DNA of 64,000 nucleotides from Splendidivirga corallicola (GCA_030442035.1 JAUJEA010000005.1:1-64000); one strand, 5' to 3'; counted from the stretch's first letter, positions 38,598-47,379 are shown. Notes: a model not told the origin generated them from the sequence alone. A program made the numbers and translations.

Positions 38598-38925
38598 TTA
38601 CTACTTATAATTCATACATTTTTGATCACAAAATTCATTCGTATTTTGATTCATTATAAATTAGAGGAATTCAAGCAAGGGCCTCAAATTTTATCCAAGG
38701 CCCACCTTATATTTGTAAGGGGGCATCAAAGGCACTTTCAGTTTTTGATGCACAAGAAAGAAGGTTTTAAATAATCCGATTCCAAAATTTTGTATGTGAA
38801 TTGGTGTGAAAAGTTTTAGATTTTTGGAATGGTTGTGAACCCCTGATCCAATTAAATTGTATCAGTTTCGTGACGCTTTCAACTTCAAAGCTTGATCACC
38901 TCAGTACCTAAATACTTTAATTAAA
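38598..38925. other. Rest of the iron-importer/ferritin intergenic region
   Basis: No gene is visible in this stretch. Its right end (38873-38920) carries an 8-bp periodic tract listed separately, which runs up to the ferritin start. Confidence 0.4.
38873..38920. repeat. 8-bp periodic degenerate tract upstream of ferritin
   Basis: Six consecutive octamers can be laid end to end: ACGCTTTC, AACTTCAA, AGCTTGAT, CACCTCAG, TACCTAAA, TACTTTAA. The consensus is close to YACYTYAA. The tract ends six bases before the ferritin ATG. Similar tracts occur at 41047, 47324, 50103 and 50303. Confidence 0.5.
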
Positions 38926-39489
38926 ATGAAGAAGCAAATTATTACACCTTTAAGATCTATTACTGAAGACATTGAGAAATTACTTAATGAGCAAATCGAC
39001 ATGGAAGGAAAATCCTCAGCTTATTATCTTTCAATGGCTTCCTGGTGTGACACCAAGGGATATACCAATTCGGCCACTTTTTTGTATAATCATTCCGAAG
39101 AGGAAAGACAACATATGCTGAAACTATTTGGCTATATTAATGATGCAGGTGGACATGCCTTGCAACCTGAAATTACAGGGATCAAACATGAATTCAGTAG
39201 CTTGAGAGAAGTTTTCGAGTTGATTCTAAACCATGAGTTGGAAGTAACAAAGTCTATCAACAATATCGTTGATCATTGTTTTAAAATAAAGGACTTTACA
39301 ACGTTTCAATTCTTACAGTGGTATGTGACCGAGCAAAGAGAAGAAGAGACATTGGCCAGAAGAGCGGTAGAACTATTTGATATCATTGGAGAAGATGGTA
39401 TTGGCCTTTGGACAATTGATCAGGAAATCGGCAAACTGGAAAATTTTGCTCAGGATGGCGGCCCAGATTCACTCGATGAAACTAATTAG
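38926..39489 (+). CDS. ftnA: Ferritin
   Basis: The 187-residue protein is a non-heme ferritin that oxidises Fe(II) and stores the mineral in a 24-mer. Ferroxidase residues are recognisable in LLNEQIDMEGKSSAYYLSMA (helix A), HSEEERQHMLKLFGYIND (helix B) and YVTEQREEE (helix D). The C-terminal tail of about 20 residues is longer than in E. coli FtnA. It is divergent from the iron-import operon, so storage and uptake share one intergenic control region. Confidence 0.93.
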   Translation: MKKQIITPLRSITEDIEKLLNEQIDMEGKSSAYYLSMASWCDTKGYTNSATFLYNHSEEERQHMLKLFGYINDAGGHALQPEITGIKHEFSSLREVFELILNHELEVTKSINNIVDHCFKIKDFTTFQFLQWYVTEQREEETLARRAVELFDIIGEDGIGLWTIDQEIGKLENFAQDGGPDSLDETN

Positions 39490-39496
39490 AATGGAC

Positions 39497-39580
39497 AATG
39501 AGTAATGAATAATTAGTAATAGGTCCGAAAACGATCTATTGCTTTGAAATAAATCCTATTGCTATTATTCATTACTCATT
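39497..39580. repeat. Inverted repeat of low-complexity sequence
   Basis: A 17-bp perfect arm (39497-39513, containing GAGTAATGAATAAT) is repeated inverted at 39564-39580, with 50 bases between. The flanks GGACAATG and CCCATTGT continue the symmetry partly. It lies between the convergent ferritin and DUF819 genes and could form a terminator-like structure for both. Sequence of this ATTACCCATTACTCATT style is familiar from Bacteroidota intergenic repeats. Confidence 0.5.
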
Positions 39581-39600
39581 ATTAATTACCCATTGTATAA

Positions 39601-40860
39601 CTAAGGTGCCACAACCTCCATCAACAGACCACAGAGATAAGCGCCGTAAGTTCCCAGTGCATAACCGAAAACAGCCAGTAGCACACCAACCGGTGCCAAT
39701 GAGGGATGGAATGCAGCAGCCACAACAGGTGCGGAAGCAGCTCCTCCAATGTTGGCTTTACTACCCACAGCGATAAAGAAGTAAGGTGCTTTAATGATTT
39801 TAGCTGCGACAAATAATAGAATTACATGGATGGCCATCCAAATCCCGCCAACCATAAATAAAGCCGGATTATCTGCCAATGCCTTGATGTCCATCTTCAT
39901 GCCTATGGTTGCCACTAAGATAAAGATAAATACGCTACCTACTTTAGAAGCACCGGCTCCTTCATATTTCCGCCACTTAGTAAAAGAAAGGATCAATCCA
40001 AATGTAGTTGCAATGACTACTAACCAGAAAAAGGAGGAATCAAGGCTTAATTTACTGAGCTGAGGCGCATTTTCTCCAATAAATGGTGCAATGATGTCCG
40101 CTAAAAAATGACCGATCGCTGTTCCCAAAAAGGCAATCCCTAAAATGACCATAAGATCCGTAAGAGAAGCAATTCTTGCAGTACTTAGAGAAAAATGTTC
40201 CATTTTATCTCTGAGGGCTTCAATTGAAGAAGCATCAGCTTTGAAAAACTTATCTATTTCTTTCGCTTTTCCCACACCCAATAATAAGAAGAACATCCAG
40301 GCCTCCGCAACAATAATATCCACTGTTACCATAATGGAGTAAAGTCGGTCTGAGGGTTGAAAGATTTCATACATGGCGGCCTGGTTCGCTCCTCCTCCTA
40401 TCCAGGTTCCGGCAATGGTTGCCATTCCTCTCCAAACTGCTTCAGGCCCTGCACCACCAACAACCTCCGGTGCAAAACTGGAAACAATGAGTATTGACAA
40501 GGGACCTCCAATCACCACTCCTATGGTGGCTGTGAAAAACATAACAATGGATTTAGGCCCCAGTTTCACAAATTCTTTAAGATCAATACTCAAGGTCAAT
40601 AGCACCAGGCTGGCTGGTAACAAGTATCTCGAAGCCACAAAATAAAGCCTGGAATCCGGCTCATGAACAACGCCGAAGGTATTGAGCAAAGAGGGTATAA
40701 AATAACACAGCAACAGCATTGGAACATATTTATAGAACTTTTTCCAATAAGGATTTGAGCTGGAAGAAGTTTTAAAAATAAATGCAAGGATTAAAATGAT
40801 GATCCCAAAAATGACCGCATCATTGGTTATCAAAGCATTCGGAGTATGAGTCTCGTCCAT
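39601..40860 (-). CDS. DUF819 family integral membrane protein
   Basis: The 419-residue protein has about ten to eleven hydrophobic helices and the DUF819 signature TIAGTWIGGGANQAAMYEIF. Further conserved parts are FIFILVATIGMKMDIKAL and KANIGGAASAPVVAAAF near the C-terminus. The family resembles the BASS/CPA-type inverted-repeat transporter fold, and substrates are not established. It is transcribed alone toward the ferritin gene. Confidence 0.88.
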   Translation of the reverse strand: MDETHTPNALITNDAVIFGIIILILAFIFKTSSSSNPYWKKFYKYVPMLLLCYFIPSLLNTFGVVHEPDSRLYFVASRYLLPASLVLLTLSIDLKEFVKLGPKSIVMFFTATIGVVIGGPLSILIVSSFAPEVVGGAGPEAVWRGMATIAGTWIGGGANQAAMYEIFQPSDRLYSIMVTVDIIVAEAWMFFLLLGVGKAKEIDKFFKADASSIEALRDKMEHFSLSTARIASLTDLMVILGIAFLGTAIGHFLADIIAPFIGENAPQLSKLSLDSSFFWLVVIATTFGLILSFTKWRKYEGAGASKVGSVFIFILVATIGMKMDIKALADNPALFMVGGIWMAIHVILLFVAAKIIKAPYFFIAVGSKANIGGAASAPVVAAAFHPSLAPVGVLLAVFGYALGTYGAYLCGLLMEVVAP

Positions 40861-41046
40861 AAGTATTAGGGTTCGTTGTTTCTATTTCTTTGACGCTTGG
40901 CCTGATTAAAAAACCATTTCTAATATACTGTTGTCAATCAGGCAAAAATTAAATTTAGAAAATAATGATTTAATGCCATAGGGCAATGCTACTTAAAATT
41001 TTGAGATAATATCAGCGAGCCAGTCTTATAGGTTCATAATGGAATT

Positions 41047-41086
41047 GTGTGAAAGTGTTGAAGTGCCTAAGTATTTAAGTCAGAAC
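41047..41086. repeat. 8-bp periodic degenerate tract
   Basis: Octamers GTGTGAAA, GTGTTGAA, GTGCCTAA, GTATTTAA and GTCAGAAC follow each other without gaps. The GTRYYKAA pattern is the complement of the tract next to ferritin. Confidence 0.5.
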
Positions 41087-41484
41087 GTTGGTAACAAGGC
41101 GAGGCTTCCCAAAAAGTCAACATCAAGACAATTGTATACCAATGTTTTCCAATCAAACAGGATTTTTCATATAAATGCTCAAATATGATCTTTATGTTAG
41201 AAATGCGTGATACTCCTGTGAAAGGTAGAGGTTAATATTGAAGAACATTACCCCGAATAAGATTTACCCCTTAAATCAGCACACCTTCGCCGGAGGTGTA
41301 CCTTAAAAGTTTTGTGAAATTTAAAAGCTATCATTTTTGGATATTTTTTAGGTCAATACCAAAATCTATGTTGAATCATAATTGAGTCATTGGTTAAGTT
41401 AACCGAGGCATCATGGAGCAATTTCTTTATATGATAACCGTTATAAAATAACCATTTAGATCTGCTCCCTCTCTAATTTAATTT

Positions 41485-41585
41485 AACCAGGCTAACAATA
41501 AGTTGATTCTACCGCGATTGATGCTCTGTCGAATGACGGAAAGGAAATGTATTGCCCTAATTTAACCAAAAACCAGGTTAGCAAT
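41485..41585. promoter_or_regulatory. Two imperfect 15-bp direct repeats, possible regulator sites
   Basis: AACCAGGCTAACAAT (41485-41499) and AACCAGGTTAGCAAT (41571-41585) match at 13 of 15 positions and are 86 bp apart, i.e. about eight helical turns. They precede the peptide/adenylation-reductase operon. A regulatory role is only suggested by position. Confidence 0.3.
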
Positions 41586-41614
41586 TACCATACATTCACT
41601 TTAAAAAACAAACC

Positions 41615-41746
41615 ATGAGACACTTTAAAAAGCCTTATTACTTATCTGTGCTTGGAAGTTTGATCCCATTTTTTTTGAACGGGACCTGTACCAGCACTTT
41701 GAATCATTTTAACCACGCAATAAAAGAAAATCGAAATGAGCACTAA
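41615..41746 (+). CDS. Possible 43-residue peptide overlapping the adenylation-reductase gene
   Basis: ATG follows AAACAAACC, the same leader style seen before other genes here. The frame encodes a basic start (MRHFKKPYYL), a hydrophobic segment (SVLGSLIPFFLNG), a CTSTLN motif and a polar tail, then stops 11 bases inside the next gene. The overlap suggests translational coupling. It may be a leader peptide that controls the downstream gene, a small membrane or secreted peptide, or a chance frame. No homologue is known to me. Confidence 0.4.
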   Translation: MRHFKKPYYLSVLGSLIPFFLNGTCTSTLNHFNHAIKENRNEH

Positions 41747-44700
41747 ACAACAAGATCTAAAAAACCTGAGACCGCCACTTAGCCTCCCTACCAGAACCCA
41801 AGATCGGTTCAATGAAAGGGCAACAGAAGTTCGTGAAGGTCATATTTTTTCAAGAGAGGCCTTTAATAATTTATCGCCATCTGATCAAAATCTTTTTGAA
41901 AAATTTGGCCAGGGACCCATCACTTCTCTCCCATATTACTGTATTCACCATGCTTTTGAGGAGAGGGCAATGATTGATCCGGATGCCGTTGCAGCCGAAC
42001 ATCTCGGTGCATCCATTACCTATGGAGAACTTAATAGAGAAGCCAATAAACTTGCGGTACTGCTTAAAAAAAATGGTGTGTCAAGAGGCGACAATGTAGC
42101 ACTCTTCCTGGAGCGTTCTATTCCAATGCTTGTAGGTATCATGGCAACACTCAAGGTGGGAGCTGCCTATGTGCCGCAACACGTTGGAGTGGCTCCTGAA
42201 AAGCAGCTTAATCATATTATTAAGGCAGCTTCTACCACAGTTATTCTAACGCTTTCGCATTTAAGGCATATGGTTCCGGTACCGGAGGGACATATATGCA
42301 TTGAAATTGATAAAATTATTGAAGAATCAGTCGACAGCCCGGTTATATTTGAATCAGATCCCAATGTCAGTAGAGAGGACCGGTGTTTCATTTTATTCAC
42401 ATCAGGGACAACAGGACTTCCTAATGGTGTCCAGGTCACCCATGGAAATGTATGTAACATACTATTAAGTGAACCCGGCAATCTGGGCATGCGCCCCGGA
42501 CTTAAAGTATCGCAAATACTTAGTATTGCTTTTGACATGGCAGCATGGGAGATCTTAGGCTGTCTGGCCCATGGCGCCACACTGGTCATCCGTGGAAAAG
42601 ATATTTCCGAAGCAGCGGAACAGGCCGATGTGATTATTGCCACACCGTCGATTCTCAATAAGGTTAATGCAGATAAATGTAAAAATGTTAAATCGGTTGC
42701 TGTTGCAGGAGAACCGTGCCCCGTGTCATTAGCCAATAAATGGGCTTCTATTTGCACTTTTTATAATTCATGCGGTCCTACTGAAACAACCATTGTGAAT
42801 ACAATGCAACCTTGTGAGCCTAATGCCCGGCACATTACGATTGGTAAGCCGACGCCCAACAATACAGTCTACATTCTTGATGAAAATAAGAAGCCTTGTG
42901 CGATTGGTGAGGTTGGTCAAATGTGGGCTGGAGGTGACTGCGTATCTATGGGATATCTTGATAATGATCATTTAAATGAGGAAAGGTATGCGTTAGATCC
43001 ATTTCTAAATAACGGTAGCAAAATGTTCAGAACCGGGGATCTAGGTCGCTGGACTGAAACAGGTGAACTGGAACATCATGGAAGAGTTGATGATCAGGTA
43101 AAGTTTAAGGGATTTCGTGTCGAGCTTGACTCCATCTCTGCAGTTCTTGAAACCACTCCAACCTGTAAGAGAGCCGTAACATTAAAGCTAGATGATAGCA
43201 ATCTTGTTTCATTTGTACGGCCGCTTTCCGTTGACATCAATGTTGCCAAGGAAAAAGTAGCGTCCTCACTGCCCTATTATTGTGTGCCCTCATATGTCAT
43301 AGGAATGGATTCATTTCCAATTACCAGTCGTGGAAAAATAGATAAGCGATTGCTGATTGAAATTGCAAGAGAGAAGCAGAAGCAAGAAGAAAATGATGTT
43401 CAATTGGAAGATCCTACCATACCAGACCTTGACAAGGTGGCATTGCCTGATCAGCAAAGTTTTTCCAAGCGTATCTGGAAACACCCTTCCTTGATGCCCT
43501 ATCATCGTCTTTTTTCATTAGTGGTCTTGGTTAACCTTGCACTTCTGTTTTTTGGAATTGGGAATGGCAATTGGTGGACGAGCGATGGTATCGCATTGGG
43601 TGAAATTTCTAATATAGTCCTTGCTAATTTCTTTGTTGCGATTATCATCAGACAACAACATGTCATTAATTTATTATTTCGACTTGCCACCAGTGTACCT
43701 ATCAATTGGCCATTGGCAATAAGAAGGCGCTTGGGCAAGGTCTATCACTTTGGAGGTATTCATAGTGGTGGCACAACAAGTGGCACAATATGGTTTGCGA
43801 TATTTGTTGCCTCTATTACTTATCATTATGTAAATGATCTTCCGGGAGTATCCTATAGCCTAATGGTCGTGACCTATTCATTGCTTGCCCTTCTATTTTT
43901 TATAGTTGTGATGGCACTACCGAAAATAAGGGCACGCTATCATAACAATTTTGAAATGGCTCACCGATTCGGAGGTTGGACAGCACTTATATTGTTCTGG
44001 ACACAAATGGTTCTATTCATAACAGCCCAGCATCCTGAGGCCAATTTGAGCGATGTATTATTTAGTTCGATAAGTTTCTGGATGCTGGTGGTACTAACGA
44101 TGAGTATTCTTCTTCCCTGGCTTCGATTGAGAAGAGTTCCTGTGGAAATTATAAGACCTTCTTCACATGTAGCCCTCGTCCGTTTTAACCATGGCGAAAC
44201 ACCTTTTGCAGGTTCATCTACAGCCATCAGTCGTAATCCGCTCATGGAATGGCATTCCTTTGCAAATGTTCCCGAGCCTGGAAGAGACGGTTTCCGTCTT
44301 ACAATTTCGCGTGCCGGAGATTGGACAGGGGCCTTTATTGATGATAAACCATCACATGTGTGGATCAAGGGAATAACAACCGCTGGAGTTGGAAATGTTG
44401 ACCAACTGTTTAAACGGGTAATCTGGGTAGCTACCGGTAGTGGAATAGGACCATGTCTGCCTCATTTATTGTCAAAGGAAGTACCCTCTTTATTGGTTTG
44501 GGCTACCAGAAATCCGCGTAAAACCTATGGCGATGCACTGGTCGATGAAATCCTTGAAGCACAACCCAATGCCATCATATGGGACACTGATGCCTATGGA
44601 AAACCAGACATGGTAAAACTGGCATATAAGGCATACGAAGAATTCAACGCTGAGGCAGTAATATGTATCTCCAATAAAAAGCTCACCTGGAAGGTAGTTT

Positions 44701-44753
44701 ACGGGATGGAAAGCAGAAACATTCCTGCATATGGGGCCATTTGGGATTCTTAG
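41736..44753 (+). CDS. Adenylation domain fused to membrane ferric-reductase/NADPH-oxidase-like flavin domain
   Basis: The 1005-residue protein begins with an NRPS-type adenylation domain (about 60-545): A3 FTSGTTGLPNGV (221-232, Asn at the usual Lys), A5 NSCGPTETT (344-352), A7 FRTGDLGRW (431-439), A8 GRVDDQVKFKGFRVEL (449-464) and A10 SRGKIDK with catalytic K534. A hand alignment to GrsA gives the pocket D267, M268, W271, I301, A322, A324, S345, I353, V354, K534; the conserved Asp and Lys point to an alpha-amino acid. No carrier or condensation domain follows. Instead there are about six transmembrane helices (592-796) with histidines H642, H671, H676, H697, H736 and H743, then an FNR-like domain with PLMEWHSF (835-842), GSGIGP (901-906) and a C-terminal AYGAIWDS. 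Function is unknown; an NAD(P)H-driven reduction coupled to amino-acid activation is conceivable. Confidence 0.8.
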   Translation: MSTKQQDLKNLRPPLSLPTRTQDRFNERATEVREGHIFSREAFNNLSPSDQNLFEKFGQGPITSLPYYCIHHAFEERAMIDPDAVAAEHLGASITYGELNREANKLAVLLKKNGVSRGDNVALFLERSIPMLVGIMATLKVGAAYVPQHVGVAPEKQLNHIIKAASTTVILTLSHLRHMVPVPEGHICIEIDKIIEESVDSPVIFESDPNVSREDRCFILFTSGTTGLPNGVQVTHGNVCNILLSEPGNLGMRPGLKVSQILSIAFDMAAWEILGCLAHGATLVIRGKDISEAAEQADVIIATPSILNKVNADKCKNVKSVAVAGEPCPVSLANKWASICTFYNSCGPTETTIVNTMQPCEPNARHITIGKPTPNNTVYILDENKKPCAIGEVGQMWAGGDCVSMGYLDNDHLNEERYALDPFLNNGSKMFRTGDLGRWTETGELEHHGRVDDQVKFKGFRVELDSISAVLETTPTCKRAVTLKLDDSNLVSFVRPLSVDINVAKEKVASSLPYYCVPSYVIGMDSFPITSRGKIDKRLLIEIAREKQKQEENDVQLEDPTIPDLDKVALPDQQSFSKRIWKHPSLMPYHRLFSLVVLVNLALLFFGIGNGNWWTSDGIALGEISNIVLANFFVAIIIRQQHVINLLFRLATSVPINWPLAIRRRLGKVYHFGGIHSGGTTSGTIWFAIFVASITYHYVNDLPGVSYSLMVVTYSLLALLFFIVVMALPKIRARYHNNFEMAHRFGGWTALILFWTQMVLFITAQHPEANLSDVLFSSISFWMLVVLTMSILLPWLRLRRVPVEIIRPSSHVALVRFNHGETPFAGSSTAISRNPLMEWHSFANVPEPGRDGFRLTISRAGDWTGAFIDDKPSHVWIKGITTAGVGNVDQLFKRVIWVATGSGIGPCLPHLLSKEVPSLLVWATRNPRKTYGDALVDEILEAQPNAIIWDTDAYGKPDMVKLAYKAYEEFNAEAVICISNKKLTWKVVYGMESRNIPAYGAIWDS

Positions 44754-44816
44754 GATTTAGTAGCAAACGAAAATTTACCCTGTTCTATCTAAAACTAATT
44801 TAAAGAAACAATTACC

Positions 44817-45581
44817 ATGAATATATTAATTGAACGTAAAGGACGCGTGGTGGTAGTACAGCTAAACCGCCCAAAGGCACTTAATGCCTTAAATTCCCAA
44901 GTTATGTGTGAAATGGTCACCACTTTACAAAAACTCGATCACGATCCTGAGATAGGCTGTTTTGTAATCACCGGATCTGAAAAAGCCTTTGCAGCCGGTG
45001 CGGACATTAAGGAAATGGAAAGCAAGTCTTACATTGAGATGGTTCAAGAAGATTTCTTTGCCGGATGGGATGGGTTTACCTCTTTACGCACGCCAAAAAT
45101 TGCCGCTGTTTCAGGATATGCACTGGGCGGTGGTTGCGAATTGGCTATGATGTGCGATATGATTTTCGCTGCGGAAACTGCCATGTTCGGGCAACCGGAA
45201 ATCAAGCTTGGGGTTATACCGGGAATTGGCGGATCGCAGCGTTTAACCAAACTCGTTGGTAAAGCCAAAGCCATGGACATGATCCTGACCGGACGCATGA
45301 TGAATGCAGAGGAAGCTGAACGTTCCGGATTGGTTGCCCGTGTTGTTCCAACAGAAAGGCTCATGGAAGAAACTATCGAAGCAGCCGAAATCATTGCCAA
45401 TTATAGTAAGCCCGTGACCATGGTGGCACGTGAGGCAGTAGACCGGGCATTGGAGCTTGGACTTAAAGAAGGCATTTTGTTCGAACGTAGAACTTTCCAT
45501 GCGCTTTTCGCAATAGAAGATCAAAAGGAAGGGATGCGCGCTTTTATAGAGAAGAGAAAGCCAAGCTTTAAGGGCAAATAA
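44817..45581 (+). CDS. Enoyl-CoA hydratase/isomerase (crotonase family)
   Basis: The 254-residue protein has the crotonase oxyanion-hole motifs [11 protein letters not shown] (about 58-68) and [14 protein letters not shown], with the first catalytic glutamate in GGCE and the second in [13 protein letters not shown], as in true hydratases. The enzyme adds water to 2-enoyl-CoA. It begins 63 bases after the adenylation-reductase gene in the same orientation, so co-transcription is likely. The sequence looks distinctly richer in G+C than nearby genes and reads like proteobacterial crotonases, which suggests transfer. No other beta-oxidation gene is in the window. Confidence 0.92.
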   Translation: MNILIERKGRVVVVQLNRPKALNALNSQVMCEMVTTLQKLDHDPEIGCFVITGSEKAFAAGADIKEMESKSYIEMVQEDFFAGWDGFTSLRTPKIAAVSGYALGGGCELAMMCDMIFAAETAMFGQPEIKLGVIPGIGGSQRLTKLVGKAKAMDMILTGRMMNAEEAERSGLVARVVPTERLMEETIEAAEIIANYSKPVTMVAREAVDRALELGLKEGILFERRTFHALFAIEDQKEGMRAFIEKRKPSFKGK

Positions 45582-45717
45582 TAAGGAGAGGCAAGCTACC
45601 TCTTCAACTCAAATTTATTATACAAACAAGACTTGTGGGTCCGGACTTTCTTTGGATCCAATACAACATAACTATGTCAATTTTTAAAGCAAAAACACCA
45701 ATTTAAATTATCAAACC

Positions 45718-46446
45718 ATGAAAAAAATCATCACTATTATCATTATTTCTTCACTGGCGCATTACACTTTTGCCCAGGAGGAAGAAGAGAAAAAAGAAAA
45801 GCAAACAACTTTTGCGGTGAATTTTATTCACAACAGCGTAGCAGGATTTTCTCCGATTTTCCTGGCTACTAAAGAACTCAAGGAAAATTTAAACCTTACT
45901 TTTTATAGCATCTTCTGGACCAATCCAACTTTCGGAACGATAGGTAACGGGGGCGATCTTCTGTTGGAAACAGGTATCGGCCTTGGTTTCAAATTGCTGG
46001 ACAATAAACTTTACGTAAATCCCACCTTGGGAATAGCACATGGCAAGTTTCTTTCCGGTGGAGATCAAACCTTAATAGCCGAAGGATTGGTTCCAAATAT
46101 TTTTGCCATATATAACAATGATTGGTTCGAATTTGAAACATATCTTGCTTATTATGCTGCAACAAGAAAAGGAGGTCCAACTACCAAAGATTTCCTATTA
46201 AACTGGATAGCACCTGGAATAAAAGTAAATCAATCTTTTTCCCTGGGAGGTTATTACGAAAAATTTGCCTTAACGAAGATCACTGATCCGGAGGTGGATC
46301 CTTTCGACGTCTATGAATGGCTTGGGGGTTATGCAAAAGTGAGTTTTGACGAAGGAAAATTCATAAGGTTAGCCATGGGCACAAATCTTAGTGAAGATGG
46401 AATTGGCGATGATTTTTACAAAATCTCAGTTTTTCTTCCATTATAA
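45718..46446 (+). CDS. Predicted outer-membrane beta-barrel protein of unknown family
   Basis: A signal peptide (MKKIITIIIISSLAHYTFA, cleaved before QEEEE) precedes a charged stretch and then alternating aromatic/glycine strands (LNLTFYSIFWTNPTFGTIG, GDLLLETGIGLGFKLLDNK, FIRLAMGTNLSEDGIGDDFY). The C-terminus ends in YKISVFLPL, a plausible terminal strand. This suits a 10-12-strand barrel. The gene follows the crotonase by 136 bases on the same strand and may belong to the same unit. I do not recognise a characterised family; DUF6733 is a possible label. Confidence 0.6.
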   Translation: MKKIITIIIISSLAHYTFAQEEEEKKEKQTTFAVNFIHNSVAGFSPIFLATKELKENLNLTFYSIFWTNPTFGTIGNGGDLLLETGIGLGFKLLDNKLYVNPTLGIAHGKFLSGGDQTLIAEGLVPNIFAIYNNDWFEFETYLAYYAATRKGGPTTKDFLLNWIAPGIKVNQSFSLGGYYEKFALTKITDPEVDPFDVYEWLGGYAKVSFDEGKFIRLAMGTNLSEDGIGDDFYKISVFLPL

Positions 46447-46619
46447 GTTGTCCTCATGGTTCTTATCAAAAGGGGTTGGGTAAGTTTGTTTGCCTGACCC
46501 TATTGCTTTGAATTTCGAACTTTTAGTTCTGAATTTTAAGTCATTGACACTACTTATTAAACTATGACATTACTCAACTTCATAACCTCTGCTTATGCAT
46601 GCTTTCGTTTTGCAGGAGG

Positions 46620-47267
46620 CTATCTTTTACTGAAAACACCACTTACAACTTCAAGAAACTCACTTAGGATCATGGCCGTAGCTCCCCATACTACATGTCC
46701 ATCCACATCAAAATATGGGGCTCTTAATTGATATTTATTCCTGACAAGTAAATCCTTTTCTCTCCTTGTCTCCTCTTTTAACAAGTGATCAAGGCTCGTT
46801 TCAATAATCTCTTCCACTTCAAATTTATCTGCTGTAAAATTTGGTTTTTCCCTAGCCATGGCAATGGTTGGAAGTACCTTGAAATTACTGGCAATAATGT
46901 AAAGCTCTGATAAAGTCCCAATTACTTCAACACCATTTCTATCTATTCCTACCTCTTCCCAGCCTTCTCTTAGCGCTGTTTGGATCAAATCATCATCCTG
47001 CTCCTCCCTTTTACCTCCGGGAAAACTTATTTGTCCTCCATGAACGCCGTCATAATCAGGTCGCTTCATCAATGGAAGGTGGATCTTTCCATTGTCCGGA
47101 TATAACAGCAAAAGGACTCCTCCTATCTTTACCCCTTTATTTTGTTCGAGCATATTGAACCTGTTCCCATTGCTGCTCCTGGCCATCATTTTCATTTGAG
47201 CTGTTTTACCTGGTAAAGGTCCTTGCAGCGCTATTTCCAGATCTTCCTTAAACTTATTAAAATCCAT
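46620..47267 (-). CDS. CoA pyrophosphatase, Nudix hydrolase (NudL/YeaB-like)
   Basis: The 215-residue protein has the UPF0035-type segment LPLMKRPDYDGVHGGQISFPGG directly before a Nudix box that continues GGKREEQDDDLIQTALREGW and EEVGI, with the REGWEEVG metal ligands. This combination marks CoA/acyl-CoA pyrophosphatases, which cleave CoA to phosphopantetheine and 3',5'-ADP. The gene stands alone, divergent from valS. Confidence 0.9.
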   Translation of the reverse strand: MDFNKFKEDLEIALQGPLPGKTAQMKMMARSSNGNRFNMLEQNKGVKIGGVLLLLYPDNGKIHLPLMKRPDYDGVHGGQISFPGGKREEQDDDLIQTALREGWEEVGIDRNGVEVIGTLSELYIIASNFKVLPTIAMAREKPNFTADKFEVEEIIETSLDHLLKEETRREKDLLVRNKYQLRAPYFDVDGHVVWGATAMILSEFLEVVSGVFSKR

Positions 47268-47323
47268 ATAAAAGCTTCTCTTTCCACCTCATTAACTCCA
47301 TTATACAATTTTGGTTGCCATAA

Positions 47324-47363
47324 CGCAATACTTTAGCACTTTAACGCTTCCACACTTTGAGTC
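47324..47363. repeat. 8-bp periodic degenerate tract upstream of valS
   Basis: Octamers CGCAATAC, TTTAGCAC, TTTAACGC, TTCCACAC and TTTGAGTC follow each other. Read on the complement they give GTGCTAAA, GCGTTAAA and GTGTGGAA, the same pattern as the tracts at 41047 and 50103. Confidence 0.5.
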
Positions 47364-47371
47364 ATTTTTAC

Positions 47372-47379
47372 TAATTTTG
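47372..47379 (+). promoter_or_regulatory. -7 promoter element of valS
   Basis: TAATTTTG matches TAnnTTTG and lies 49 bases before the valS ATG. No properly spaced -33 TTTG is evident, since the octamer tract occupies that region. Confidence 0.45.

Larger units (their letters stand above)
40861..41614. other. Long intergenic region upstream of the adenylation-reductase gene
   Basis: No gene of normal size was found in these 754 bases. It holds the 8-bp periodic tract at 41047-41086, a small hairpin at 41281-41299 (ACACCTTC/GGAGGTGT, no T-run) and two related 15-bp motifs, AACCAGGCTAACAAT (41485-41499) and AACCAGGTTAGCAAT (41571-41585), just upstream of the peptide-like frame at 41615. Confidence 0.45.

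Noticed and set aside
41281-41299. Hairpin ACACCTTC/GGAGGTGT as a terminator
   Set aside because: It has no following T-run and no gene ends just before it; kept only as part of the intergenic description.
41736-45581. Conventional nonribosomal peptide synthetase cluster
   Set aside because: There is no carrier, condensation or thioesterase domain and no phosphopantetheinyl transferase; only an adenylation domain is present, fused to a reductase.
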